A stretch of 64,000 nt of DNA from Lunularia cruciata (taxonomy: Eukaryota; Streptophyta; Marchantiopsida; Lunulariales; Lunulariaceae). Below are positions 1 to 12,876 of this stretch, piece by piece; position 1 is the first letter of the stretch, and each line of letters starts with the position of its first letter. The notes below the pieces were generated by a model. That model searched no databases, was not told where the DNA came from, and saw only the letters and a list, made by a program, of their open reading frames with translations. Where the stretch lies: NCBI GenBank assembly GCA_948567375.1, contig OX419760.1, forward strand, positions 63,360,911 to 63,424,910. The letters are read 5' to 3'. A program made the position numbers and the translations under genes.

Positions 1-12
1 AATTATCATTAC

Positions 13-3000
13 CTTTAGCTGCTTGAAGAGCAATGTTCAATCTTAAGTTCCATGTCAGTAGCTTGGACGCTTCAGGATCTGCAAAACCCAAAATTGAATC
101 GGAGTGAGTTTCTCTGGGTCCATGTACAGGTCCAACAAAACTACTGATTCTCGCGACCATCGCTGCCGCACCAGGAATATACTGGCTGTTTACCATTCAA
201 ATTGTTCAGTAAGGATCCTCCGGGTAGAAACTCGTACACGAGCAGTGCCTCCTCTGAGTCTTGACTGTACCCAAGCATTGAAACCAGGCTCGGATGACGC
301 ACTTTCGACAGGACCTCCACCTATACGTATATGAACAGCAAAATAAATTCAGACACCAACCCACTGGTGGGCCTTGCATGGGAGTGTCCATGGTGGCAAA
401 AATTAAGTCTGATCATACAGGACCAAACTGTGAGATGGAATAGAAGGAGCATCTCTTTTTAGATCTGTGCTTTACACAGATAAATTGGAAGAGCAACTTA
501 CCCCATCCTGGAAATCTTGAGATCGGTGTGAGCCGTGTATCCTCACGGCGATCTCCAGTCCACCGGGTAGTTTACCATAAAATACGGGCCCAAACGTTCC
601 TTCCCCTACCTTCCTAATGAAGTTGCGGGTCGCCCGCTTAATTTCTGTTGAGGTAAATTCTCTAGACTCAGCTGATATTTCTACTGCTTCATCTAATCTA
701 GATCGACTCCTAGATCTGCGCACTGCTCGTGTAGAACTCGACGCTTCCTCTTCTCTGGCCTCTGTCAAAACAGGCACTAGAATCAACTTCCTCTACTTGT
801 AAGAATCGTGACTAGTCTCTTCAAGGTACACAAGGAATCGAGAACCGTCTCCATAAAACATATCTGCTGCACTCTTTTGGCCAGACGGGCATTCTCTACC
901 AGCAATGACTTATTTAAGCTGGGTTTAACGCCATACCTTGTATATCTGAGATTGTGTAGAAACTTTTTCTGGGCGATTGAGGAAATTTTAACTTCTTCTT
1001 TTTGGAGAGGAAGAAAGCAAATGTCCCGGTCACCACCAAAACAAAGGTTGCAGAGACTGCTGCCACTACACCAACCACAACGAGTGTTGACTTCCCCTGT
1101 GAGTGAGTCGAAGCTTTGATTATCTGTCCATTGCATAGGCTTCGGTCGGGCTCGCAGCCTTGCAACAAGATTAGAGGATTTCCTCCAAGGCTGTGTCCAT
1201 AAAAAAACGGAATATCAGGAGAATATCCACTTCACTCTAGAAATTGCAAAATACAAACTAAGAACCTTGGTACTTCGCAGACGCTTTAGCATATCCAAAT
1301 AGTGTCCCGTAGAATGTCGTGATTTTCTCACTGGAGCAAGGGAGGCATGCATTTTGCAGGTTTCCTTTTCCATTCCCAAATACTGCTCAGCTTGGCAACT
1401 GGAGAGTAGGCTCTTGGGGGCACAGGTTATTTGTGTGCAATCTGATGACGGACAATCACTTCAGCTTGGCAAGTGGTCTTGTGGTTCTATTTTTCATGTC
1501 CTACAGTGACCCTGTCATGTTTCCAAGTAGCATCAAATAGCACTATCTGATGTTGAATGAAACAATCAGGGTGAGTACGGACACCTGATCTTGATGTCGA
1601 CTTTGTTGAGAAGAGCCTGAGGTACCTCGCCACTTAACTGATTGTTGTCCAAAATTCTGCAGAAGATGGAAAAAGAGATGATAGATGACCATCAAAAGAG
1701 CTACTGGCAGAAACGCCTCCAAATTTATGAAGATTAAACACGGTCTACCTAACCCAGGATCTCATCACTTACAATTCTTGCAGGTTGGTCATGCTTCCAA
1801 GCTTCAAAGGTAACGATCCGTTCAGTCTGTTGTTCTCGAGGTGCCTGCAATATTTACAATCCACTTCTGGTTGGGAAACTGCTAAAGTTTATAATTTGGC
1901 TAACTACTATAACTGCTAATATCGAGTATTGATGTACTGAATGCAAGGATGATTCGATGAGGAAATATGTGATCGGGATGCATACATGAAGTTGTGCGTA
2001 ATGAAGAGTAAACCCTTAAGAATTCAAACTAAGATTCTTACAAGGATTTCAACTTCGTCAGAGAACTCAGGTCAGGAATAGGCCCGCTCATGTTATTATG
2101 GTCAAGGCGCCTGCAGGACAGCACTGAGATCATTTAGGAAGCCAGAAAAACAGCCCATATAAACCTTAGTACTCCCACAAGATGGAAACAGAAGATCAGT
2201 CGACGTGCATTAACCCAGAGCCCTGTTCTGAATCTGATTCCTTACAGTTCGGTCAGCTCAGTCAACTCGAGGATGCTTGAGGGTATGAATCCACTCAAAT
2301 GCATGGCTGAAAGTTTCCTGTGTACATGAGCAAGAAGTTACTTCTCAGTTTCAGGCAATAAGCGATATCTTCGTCACTTAATGACAACGAGACAACATCG
2401 GACCACACTGCGTTGAAAGCTTGCTAAAAGTAAAGGTATCATTGTACTCACACTGCAGAAATCCTTGGAGGGTTTTCTAACGTGCAACTCAACCAGTCCC
2501 ATGCAACCGGGAGACACGGGTCACCTGAAGAATATTGCTCGAGTTTAAAGTTGCTCACTATGAAGTTGACTGCCAACACTGCAGCAGGAGCAAAAGTCAA
2601 GAAAAGGGCATTTGCCGGAACTGAAATTGATCACTCAATCCATGTAAGCACTTCTCAAACATGACGTCAAACATGGGAATCGAAGTTTTCGTGTTCGGCT
2701 ATGAACCGTAAAGGAGTTAGTCACTCGAGCTTACCATCACTGGCAAAAGTGGACTTGGACGCGGAAATGACCCGATAGATCTCGCAGGCATTGATAATCG
2801 GACCAAGGTCTGAGGTGGGAAGTGGTGCCAAAGTAACATTTATCGCCTGAGTCCCCGATATATTCATGAAGACTTCCACACCTCTATCCAATCCATCATT
2901 TGTATATAAGCTTAGGTTCCTCTTTACATATAACCCGTTCGCAATAATGTCGAAGCTCCGCAGTATCTGGTCATCTAGATCGGCAATTTCAGCAAAATAC

Positions 3001-6000
3001 AAGTACCCACGATAGACTTCACCGTCAGAAATGTTAAAGTTCGGTATCATTATTGTGGTGGGGGACGTCCAGGCAGTCTTCAAAACAGCTGAAGGAGGAC
3101 GCTCGGGAAGATGGTTCTGCTGAATTTCTTGATGAGTTACAATCGTTTCCCGCATGGAAAGTTTGAAAAGCTGCATGTCCGAGTCCCAAATGCGATCGTA
3201 GGGATCCTCCGGGTACCTGTCATTTTCAGAGTCATCACATCAATCAATTCGGCAAACCCGTCTACTGATATCTGTAAAGAGACAAGCAAACTTGAGCAAA
3301 AGTTGGACCAATCTATTACAAAGTGCATTTAATTATACCATACCTCACAGATGAGACCGATTTTGCTCCAAAATTGATGCGGAAAACTTTGGTCAAGAAC
3401 TCCGGCTCGATAATAGCATACATGCTCTCCGGGATTCGGCGCAACTCCAGGGCAGAAATAAGGGGCGTTTGAATGTTATCTTGGGAGAAAACACACACGC
3501 TTAGAGACTCGTCTTGAGCAGTTGCAATCGTCTCATGTACCAAATGCCCGTCATCAATTGTGAGATCTATCAAAGCCACCATGGTGACATCAATGGCTAG
3601 ACTGAAAATTGGAGGCTTATTGAGACCATCATAATTTCCATAAAGGAATGAAGTCCGTATCAGGTAACGACTGCCAGTGTAAGCAGGCAGACTGTAACAG
3701 CCCTTCTTCTGAGCGTCAGGGAAGTATCGTAATGTGCCCAAGATGTCCCCTGGCAAAACAGAGGTTGACGTTGTGTTCAGCGTAGAGATTGAACCGGTGG
3801 TTACAAAGTCTTGGTCCAAAAGCCAAGTGATATTACTGGAATCGAGATGAGTTGAAATCGCTCCACAGTCAATACTTAGAAAGCCTGGTTTCACATATAC
3901 AAACCGTAAACACGTGCATTAATCATAAGCAGCAAATGCATGATATTTTTAGTGAGAAGGGGAGAATTCTGATTGGTAATGTGAAAAAAATAGGCACCAA
4001 TACTTCCTCAAAAGTTTGTTTACTTCCTGACTTCGAGATAGTATAAGTAACATCGTGATGTGACACTCTACGAATTAGCGGTATGACATAGATCCTACGG
4101 AACTCTATTTATATGCTCAGCAAAACTAAGAAGCTGAAACAATCGATGTAATTCTTCCTCGGCTTCACGATTAAGCAGTACGAGAATATTTAGACCAAAT
4201 GCAGTATCCCTCGCAAGTCATAAACCCCTTACGGACTAGTAGCAATTTGATCACTATACGAAGAGGAGAATTACTGGAAAATAGAAAGCAAACAGGTAGC
4301 CCCTGTACGCGAAATTCCTCTAATCATGCGTCACATCCTCGAACAATCTGGTAAATCAAGACAGTACCAACCATATCCTCCGGCTCAGTCAATCAAGTAT
4401 ACTCTTTATCTCTGCTGAGAAGTTATGGAACATACTGTTACTCGCCACTCACGACTGAGCTTTGGACTCTATGTATGCGTAGGAAGAATCAAGTGGGCGA
4501 CAAAATCAGTACATCAGAGAGGCTGTATTTGTTTAGCATGGACTCTTAGCTGCATATGAGAGAGAACTAAGAGGCTGACTCAAGCAATGTAAGATAGGCT
4601 TCAGATTGGTGGTTGGTTCACGATTAAGAACAGGATTATGCATCTGCATGAAAGAACTAAGAGGTTGACGCAATCAAAGTAAGGTAGCCTTACTATTAGT
4701 GGCTCGCTTGACAATTAAGCATGAGACGACGTATGACTTAGGAGGACCAAGAGACTGGCATACTCAATATAAATCAGGCTTCATATTCAATGGTCGCATC
4801 ACCAAGAAACATATTCTTCCCTGCGACTATGTATCTGTTTAGCAGGCTTTGCTTGCCTCTCACGGTTAAATATGGGATACTCTGCATATGCTTAGGACAA
4901 CAAAGAGGCTGACATAATCAATATAACATAGCCTTCACTATCAGCTATGAGATAGATTATACGGGACTGTGTGTATATGTTTAGCAAGACTAAGAAACGG
5001 ACACAATCGATACAATTCTTTATCGCCTTCACGATTTAGCAGTGTGAGAATCTGCATAGGAAAACTAAGAGGCTGACATTCGGTAGAAGGTAGGATTCAT
5101 ATCCTGTGTAATTCACTGTGAGGTATGGGGACTGTGTATCTGTTTCGTAGAAGTAAGAGAACACGATAATAGAGAGTAGGCTTCATACTGCTGCCTGGCT
5201 CCACCGAAAAATACCGCTGGCTGCTATTCACTTTACAGAATTAAGCATGAGATTCTGTATCTGCTTAGGAGAACTTAGAGGATCTCATGATGGAAGAAAC
5301 TGAGTTCTCTCTAAGGTTTCACTACTGTCATGATGCCACATCCTTCAGAATTCGAAGATCTCATGATGAATGTTATTATACGGCCACTGAATTTAAGCAT
5401 GGGACAGGGTCTCATGATGAAATGCACTAAGTTTCTTCTAAGCTTTACTACTGTCATGTGCCACATTCTCCAGAATCAGAGGATCTCCTGATGGATGTAC
5501 TAAGCTTTATAGAGCTTCATTATTGTAGTCGTGCCACATGCTCTAAAATCTAATTGGTGATTGAAACACACCCACTTAGTAAGTCTCACGAGCAGAGGGG
5601 TTGCCAGACTAAAAATCAGTCCATCCTCAGACCAAGAAACTTATGCAGCAAACTTGGAAGAGGCAAGTTCTGACAATTATAGAGAGTTCAAGACCTATCA
5701 CTCCATGATTCCTTGGCTTTTGCGCGGAAAGTTGTTGGAGAGGACTTAATTCGCGAATGTCCGCTGATAGATTGAGCTGATGCTTGTCCACAGGGAGGTT
5801 ACAGCCATGATTGCTTCAAATATCGGCCTGGTTGCTTCATTTGTAACTATATTACTAATAACCGTCTGTCACGTGAAATCACAAAAGAAGGCGGCTCAAG
5901 TTGGTCATGCTTGGAAGTATACAGTAAATTGTAAGTGATATGAATTGAAAGGATCGAACCTGTCTCGGTCAATGTTTACAGGAACATACCTGGATCGGCG

Positions 6001-6065
6001 GCAAGAGTATCAAAGATAGTTCCTCCGTACACCAGAAGTAGAACAATCATACTCTTGATCTCCAT
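13..6065 (-). CDS. Malectin-like LRR receptor-like kinase (partial, 3' end off window)
   Basis: Spliced model from splice signals and phase. Exons run 6065-5990, 3884-3344, 3216-2735, 2620-2452, 2317-2246, 2110-2042, 1844-1773, 1656-1585, 1190-937, 776-502, 320-194 and 78-13; every junction has GT/AG and keeps frame. Exon 1 starts at MEIKSM and encodes a signal peptide, and the junction to exon 2 creates the family hallmark DPGFLSIDCG. Exons 2-3 are the malectin-like ectodomain (YPEDPYDRIW at the start of exon 3). Exon 4 carries GDPCLPVAWDWLSC. Four exons of 69-72 bp each encode one LRR. Exon 9 has the transmembrane helix (LVVVGVVAAVSATFVLVV) followed by KKKK. Exon 10 opens the kinase with GEGTFGPVFYG; exon 11 has LVYEFLPGG. 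The protein should be a plasma-membrane receptor for an extracellular ligand. Oddity: the subdomain II lysine is arginine (EIAVRIH), so it may be an atypical or pseudokinase. The catalytic loop lies outside the window. Identity of the family is secure; ligand and role are unknown. Confidence 0.92.
4100..5290. repeat. Degenerate tandem repeats in receptor-kinase intron 1
   Basis: At least eight diverged copies of a unit containing the theme aactaagaggctgaca, then caatcaatgtaa, taggcttca and a gattaagca-like tail, spaced mostly 70-130 bp apart (for example near 4130, 4565, 4652, 4740, 4890, 4985, 5060, 5148). They lie wholly inside the first intron. No coding potential and no recognised transposon ends are seen. 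Confidence 0.7.
5275..5550. repeat. Second tandem repeat array in intron 1
   Basis: Three to four diverged copies of a unit of about 70-110 bp with the shared core aggatctcatgatg, then actaagtttc, ctactgtcatg, tgccacat and ccagaatc. It abuts the preceding array but has a different unit, so two separate local expansions happened in the same intron. Confidence 0.6.
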
Positions 6066-7910
6066 GATGAGGCCTTGTTTCATTCTCCAAACGTAAGAAA
6101 CAGCAACGTGGATCTGGCCACCGATGATGAGGAAGTCATCCAATCTGTGAGTCCTCTCTATCTTCCTCGACAATGCCCCCATATACAGCTTATATTTCCA
6201 ACTATATACTCCTGGTCCCGTGATCTCAATTTCCGCTTCTCTAGTCCTCTAAACGCTCCACTCTCTATATCAATTGCTCGCTTCCCGCTTCTCTAGTCTT
6301 CTTTGGATGATGTCATCAGCCACCTTATCTGGTCTTCTAAATGCCCGAAATATTTCTCAGATGAGAGAACTTTTCGTATCAAGTCCACGCAGCTTGTATA
6401 GCTGTTGGAACTTCAGTTAAGAAGCTATAAACGCTATCTGAAGTAAAAGATGCTGGGAAACGCTTCTCAGAACCATGAGGTACTTTCTACCCCTGTAAGC
6501 GCGTTGAAGAATTGACGATGTGAGCACACAACATTGGCAGAGGCCAGATTTGAACCAACATGCATTGGTTTCACAATGATACAAGGTGCATTGGACTATA
6601 CGGCGGATAGAATTGGATCACCGTGACAGTGTGGAGGTAACCAAAAGAAGTTCCAACATCAAGTACAAGTGTGGACGACCAATTGTGCAGAAGAAATCCC
6701 GCTCAACCTACAGAACAAAGCTTATATGCTTATATCTACCCCAAGTGAATATTATACAGATAATTCCTCCTCCTTTGCTCTACCTCTGATTGCTCGCGTC
6801 TACATTCTCTCGCAATCCATCCATTGTCACTCGGACTAGCCTCGGTTGATGGTTAGCTCCAATCCTCGTTAGAACTCTACAATTCCAGTGCAATTCCTCC
6901 TACCGAGACTTCGTTCAAACGACCAAATTCCTCTCCTCCTATATCTCCTTCGTTCTTGTTCCATACAAATTACGCAGCGCCAAAAAACCAACCAATCAAT
7001 CCTACAGAAACCACGCACCTCCTCATCATCATCGAAGCTTATCGAACAAGAAAGATACTACACTACCCTCATCAGGAACAGCCGTCAGGATAACCGGAAG
7101 CATATTCTGCAAATTCTCACAGAGAGAGAGAGACCAGTCCGACCAAGAGCGCAGCCGGCGGGAGGTGATCAAGTTCGGGGACTCATCCGACATCATCTTT
7201 CCGTGAGACGGATGATAACTAACGGCTGAAGCAGCAGCAACCTACAGTACAATTCATCAGTCACTAACTCGCTCACGATGAGACGTGAAAGGCCATCGCC
7301 GTTGATTGTCATTAACTCTCGCAAATCTCCATTTAAAGAAGTCGTGTGCGTTTGGACTGTAGAGCGTGGCGAGCCGGACGCCGTCATGAAGGGCAGCCAC
7401 TCGAATCACGATCGAGAGAGGCTCACTTCTTGTTGCTAAATAACGTTCATCAATGTCAGCAGCTTGCAAATGGAGCCCCAGAAGCTCATCATCACCACCA
7501 ACTTCGTAATTACTCAAGAGTAAAACCCCCTCCTCCTCCTCGTACGAATTTCGGAGATGTCCATAAACACATGAACAAAGCTGGCGTGGACATTTTATTT
7601 GTGCATATATTTGCATTTCTTCCCTTGATACACTCCATTGCTAGAAAAGGTAGGCCTCCATCGTCAACGAAGGTCGGTACTCCAAGACGACGTCCGAATA
7701 GATTCAGAAGTAACTTTATGGATACTCGTAATGTCCGTACTCGAGTCCGTAAGGACATTTTACGGGTAAAGTACTGGAATCCGTATAAAATGACGAAATC
7801 GTGACCTGTAAATTTGTATGGGTCATGAATATTTTGTAACATTTTACGAAATATCAATTAAAATGTTTTCTTGTTTCATGTATTTTCTCAGGCAAATTAG
7901 TAGAGTAAAT
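6066..7910. other. Upstream region of the receptor kinase, no gene seen
   Basis: Sequence upstream of the minus-strand start codon at 6065-6063. It must hold the promoter and 5' UTR. A pyrimidine-rich near-duplication (cgcttctctagtc, about 6234-6300) lies close to the start. Open frames at 6888-7229 and 7346-7804 have no recognisable domain, overlap frames on the other strand and look random. No gene is called. Confidence 0.5.
6525..6612 (-). other. tRNA-like or SINE-head-like segment
   Basis: On the minus strand a B-box-like ggttcaaatc sits about 45 nt downstream of an A-box-like tatagtccaatgcacc, the spacing expected for a tRNA gene or tRNA-derived SINE. I could not form a convincing acceptor stem or a 7-nt anticodon loop, so a functional tRNA is unlikely. 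Confidence 0.25.
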
Positions 7911-8360
7911 TTCTCGTATCGAACTCTATTGGAGCTTAAGGCCCCATTTTACTATCTTTCGTGTTTCACCTTTATACGGCTTGGATGGGGTCTTCCCCTC
8001 CTTAGTGTTCTACGCGGTCGCACTTTTCACATTTTCTTGTATCATCGATATCTCTTTTTCCAGTAACAGATATAGACCCGATATCAATTTGTCAGATGAT
8101 TCCTTTAATAGTTCTCGTGATTCTCTCTGGAATCCCATCCTTAATTGTAAGCAGGTAATTGTAAGAAGAATTGTAAGCTTTCATCATCCATACTTCTTTT
8201 CACGGGAGAACTTATGTCACCCGTAGACATCAATCCTTAAGCGCGACCGCACGTGAAAACAATTAGGAGGGGAAGAACCCATCAAGACGTGAAAGGAAAG
8301 GACAAGGGCGTAAAGCAGACTAAGCCCCAATAAAAATCCGTCAGATTGAGATCTGACGGA
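7910..8360. repeat. Inverted pair of a dispersed repeat
   Basis: A segment of about 110 bp (7925-8030) containing attggagcttaaggcccc, gatggggtcttcccctcctt and cgcggtcgca recurs in reverse orientation at about 8240-8335. A third, direct copy lies at about 48835-48945. The right arm is followed by a perfect 10-bp dyad, tccgtcagat/atctgacgga with a 4-nt centre (8337-8360). The pair could be the arms of a small non-autonomous DNA element, but no target duplication was identified. Confidence 0.5.
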
Positions 8361-8369
8361 CTTTTATCG

Positions 8370-10838
8370 TGGTTCCAGTGGTTCCGGAAGATATTTGAAA
8401 TACATATTGCTGTTTGCGGAGAAATAAGAGAAGAAGTGTTAAGAAATAAGAGAAATAAGATTATGGCAGAGAAGTGTTATTAGTCAAGGGTCGATCTACG
8501 AACTGAGGGTGCACAACAAGTTCGAGACATTTTCCATTGGTTTCATATGGTCGCATAAACATCAAGAATATCCGGTATAATATTATACCTTTGAAAAGGT
8601 GTAGTTTTCTCAGCAGGGTCTATCGTGCATAAGAGTTGCCTCTCGCTTGTGGCGGTTTCAATTTGTCAAAATCAATTTCGGTGATCAAAATCAATATCAC
8701 GTTCGACGGGGAAAAGAAGTCTGGTTGAGATGACGATAACCTCTCGAGTGCTTTCCCTTAAGAGAGAATCTCCCGTACGTAACATATAAACAAGAAATAT
8801 CGGACAATTCAAAGCAATATCAAGTCTTTCATCTATTGCAAGTCATTTAATATCAAGCATTCTCAAGAATTGCTTTTTCGGTGAGATATACTGTATAAAC
8901 GCAAAAGTCTTTTGTATAATTTTAAATCTGTATCACGAATCTGGAGGAGTAGATCATCATTGTAGAAGAAGATGAATAGAAAATAAATGCTAGTTCTACC
9001 TGCGTCAATTTATTGTAAGACTTGGAAGATAGACTTTTATCTTCTGTCTGTCCTTTACTAGCCATGTGCTTATAATAAAAAAATAATTATAATATGTATC
9101 TTAGCAAACTGAAGATGTCTTTTTTCTTTTCTTTTTTTAAGACTTGGAAGATAGACATACATCTTCTATTTGTCCTTTACTAGCTATGTGCTTATAATAA
9201 AAAAAAATTATAACATGTATCTTAGCAAATTGAAGATGTTTAATTTTAATTTTTTAATATTAAAATTAATTCATTATGAAACTCAAGATATAGGGAAAGT
9301 AACCTATATTACAATTTGATTCTAAGTAAAGTACTTATTGTAATTTTTGAGCTATCTTTGCATATAGCCTATGTGATATAGGTAACATGTATATTTTGTG
9401 ATAAGATATAAAATTATACAACCCTATCTATGATTAAATAAATTATTAACATTATAAATTCTTTGATGAGGAGTAAAAATGATGTGTCAAAAGTGAATTG
9501 ATTGATGTGTGAAACTATTATAGATAATAATATTAAATTAAGGGTGAAAATTTAATCATTTGGAACGTATGCTAAGAAATTTGAATTGACCATCCACATA
9601 ATGGATTAAGTAGCAAACATTTTAAGACATCAATGCTTGTGTATGTTTGCTACGCGATGATGCTTCAACTTATAGGCTATTACCGAGAAACAATGGACAC
9701 TTACATGAACATGAACAGACTATGAAGATACTTCAACTTTTGAGCTATTACTAAGAAGCAGTGAACGCTTGCATTGCCTAGTGAAATCTTCTCAAACTAG
9801 AGAAATCATGCTAGTATTGCAATACTGTTAAGTCCAAGAGAGAAAGTTGGATTTAGATCATATTGTTGGAAATATTTTTAATGGTAGATAATGATCCTAT
9901 CCCATCAATTACAGACGGGCTTTTGCTTTTTGAGCTGTCCTCTACCCGCATTGCGTTACTCTGCATTACCATGAGTTTGAAGAAGATGAAGACATTTATA
10001 ATGATACCTAGTCCTCTATCATAATGTACTACCAATAAGGATATGTCCAATAAGGATAAACATCTGACATAATACCAATTCTAACTAGCTCATTAGAAAT
10101 ACAGAGTTACATAGCAGAATTATGATATGTGTACGTACTATACACTATTCTTAAATATAATATAATTTTATAAAATATTTATCATTATTTGGATAATCTC
10201 CTACCATTTTTTTCAATCAAGTAACTCAAAATAATCCAAGAATATATTGCTAACAACCAAATTTTGCTAACAATAAAATTTAGGAATCTGTTACTAGGTT
10301 TTTGAAACATAGATGAAAATATCTATTAAAAATAGAAGTTTAGAATGTGTAACAAGGATTCTCATAAATTTTATATAGTAGGTAATGATACGATAACTAA
10401 ACCCTGATCGTTAAGAAATACTCAATAGAGCTCTTTGATTCAACAACTTCTGTATAAAAGGCACCTAAAGTAGATGGGATTGTGAGCATGTATTAGGTTA
10501 TTTGCATAGAGGAAGGTTTCAGGTGGATGAGTACACTTATACCAAAGTAGAAGGTAAAATATCTCCACAAGAAAGTGAAAACTAAATATGACATGTAGAC
10601 CAAGGATCTTCATTAGATTTGGAGAACCTTAGATATTGCTTCCATTGATTTTGCCTTATCAAAAGCCAAATTAGTTGAACAAGAATTTATTTGTCATCTT
10701 AGTTCTTCTAATTGTTTTGATAAAATTTATAAATGTTGTGTGCAATTTATGTTTCATCTCCCGTAGGCATGAGAATAAGTTCTAGGTTGCTCCTACAAAA
10801 GAAGGAGTCTCACCTTAAAGCAGTTATAGCACCTTTAG

Positions 10839-10840
<2 letters not shown>
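8370..10840. other. Non-coding AT-rich stretch
   Basis: Apart from the tandem duplication near 9.1 kb I see no gene, recognisable transposon protein or RNA gene here. Open frames are short and without known motifs. Confidence 0.5.
9015..9240 (+). repeat. Tandem duplication of about 125 bp
   Basis: Two near-identical copies start at aagacttggaagatagac (about 9017 and 9140), run through cctttactagc.atgtgcttataat and end at gaagatgt. A T-rich run separates them. It is a simple local duplication in non-coding DNA. Confidence 0.8.

Positions 10841-10841
<1 letters not shown>

Positions 10842-10917
<76 letters not shown>
10842..10917. repeat. (AT)n microsatellite with flanking direct repeats
   Basis: About 76 bp of pure AT dinucleotide repeat. 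The same 15-16-base word, tagcacctttagcttt, lies immediately on both sides (about 10827 and 10920), so the AT tract seems to have grown inside a short duplication. Confidence 0.95.
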
Positions 10918-10918
<1 letters not shown>

Positions 10919-11429
10919 CCTAGCACCTTTAGCTTTCCCATGTACTCTTCCAAAGTTTACTCTTCTATTCATGTTTGAAAGTTTTATGATTAAGGTACCA
11001 TTTTTTAAATATACATTGTTTAAGTATTACATGAAAATATCAACTTTATACTCTCATATTCCAAATGAAACTAAAACTCCATAAAGCTAGTATGATATTT
11101 GTTAATAAAGTACTATAGTTTCCTATATAAGTTCATGCATATGGTTAAATTTCTTATCATCCTTAAGCTTGGTGGTTATTGTGTAGATTATGGTGATTTG
11201 AATATTTTCTACCTTGGTAAGAGTCTTATTTATAATACTTGTATTTTACTTTTATGAGATCATTTGTTGCATTGAGCATGCACTGTTCATATTATCATTT
11301 TATTCTACTCTAAATTGAGCAGGTAAGGAATGAATGGAATTAGGTGTCAGCCCAAGTCAGCGTCTAAGTTTGATTTTATCCCCATCTTCTTATTGGACCC
11401 AAGATCAAGATTTCTATTTGAATCCAAAT

Positions 11430-12146
11430 TTGCATCCAGTGATTCTTTCATGAGTTTAATTAATGATATATTTCATCTATACTTGGATAAATCTATATCA
11501 TTTCCCTTGATGACATCTTAGTCTATAGTAGGATAATGATGGAGCACAAGCAATATCTATAAGAAGTCCTCTAGATTATGTGATATAATCAATTGTATGC
11601 CAAAATCTCACATTGCAAGTTTGGCAAGTCTGAAATAGACTATTTGGAGCATAGAATAACCACAAACCTCCCATAAAAATAATCACAAACCTCTAGTCTA
11701 ACTCAAGGCACAAAAAGATTTTTCACGTCAACAGATTTGTTGGGTAGAGTGGAGATAATGGTTCAACATGGCAATCACATATGTGGAAGGCAAGAAGCAA
11801 CTTTTAGATGCATTCTCCCAAATGTCTATGGTGAACAGTCTTGTGGTAGAGGTCAAGATGAACCCGTAATTATGGCCAAGAATTCTTAATGGTACAAAGA
11901 TTGACCCAAAGATTGTAGAAGCTCAATCATCCAAAGGTGTAACTAATACCAAGGACTCACCTTTTGTGATGGCAAGTTATGGATCTCAAATACTCCATAC
12001 CTAAGAACCACCATCCTAACCAAATTTCATCATTTTGTCATTGAAAGTCATGTTGGAGTGGACAAGACCTTAGATGCAATCAAATGCCACTATTAACCCT
12101 TGATGAGCGTCGATGTCATGGAGTATGCTTGAAGCTACCTACTATG
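11430..12146 (+). mobile_element. Old Ty3/gypsy family A fragment, left part
   Basis: Runs parallel to the RT to RNase H/integrase part of the element at 12147-18878 (compare 11433-11540 with 15630-15740, and 11745-12140 with 16405-16790) but is more decayed. It is interrupted by that younger element; its continuation is at 18879-19221. Heavily broken fossil of a chromovirus-type gypsy element, missing its ends in this window. Confidence 0.8.
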
Positions 12147-12876
12147 TGTAATACCAAGAGCTGGTCATATGATCTAGATGTGAAATTTGGTTTGGTAACA
12201 TTTGGAATGATGTTATACTTGATGGTCAAAAAAGATCAGATAGAAGTATCACCAAAAGAGTACTTCTACTAATGGGGCAGAAACCAAATAGACTTGAAAA
12301 CCTTAGAACCAATAGCTAGACATATGATTTAAAGGTGAAAATTGGTTTGGTACCATCTGGATGGATGTTATGTTTGATGGAATAAACAGATCAGAAAGAG
12401 GTATCACCAAAATGGGACTTCTACTAATAGAGTAGGAACCAAAATATGCCTAAAATCTTTGAAGGCAATTTTAGAGGCCTAAACGGATGAATTAGGCCTT
12501 GAAAATGTGTAGATCCCCCCCTTGCTAATGGAAGAAAGGTTAGCCTTCCCTCTGCCCTGATTTTTCTCATCAAGATTTTTCCAACTGTACCTCACCCACA
12601 TGATTTTGAGATTCCTATAGGAAGATTCACTAAAGATTCCCTCTAGTCAAAGTTTGTTTGACCAACCAAATAGGACCAAAATGTCACCCATCCAAGTAAG
12701 TAATCCAAGGGTGGAGCTTGCTGACATGTCACCTAATCTGTGTGCCTAATCCTATGGTGGAGCTTCCTTGGAGGAGATACTCTTTGTCTATAGAATAAAG
12801 AGAAGGTGCTCCTTTGGGACATAGGATGATTGAGTGTGAAATTTATGTTTTTTTCTCTTGTCCTCAGAGTATTAAA
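12147..12876 (+). repeat. 5' LTR of family A element
   Basis: Starts TGTAATACCAAGAG. It contains two units of an internal tandem repeat of about 160 bp (core ggtttggtaacatctggatggatgttat) where the partner LTR has three. The Met-type primer-binding site follows directly. Confidence 0.9.

Noticed and set aside
7346-7857. Overlapping open frames on both strands near 7.3-7.9 kb
   Set aside because: Frames overlap antiparallel, have low-complexity His or Gly/Pro runs and no domain; they end in the dispersed repeat region.
12084-12272. Short plus-strand frame as a gene
   Set aside because: It spans the border of the family A 5' LTR and an older integrase fragment; no host coding evidence.
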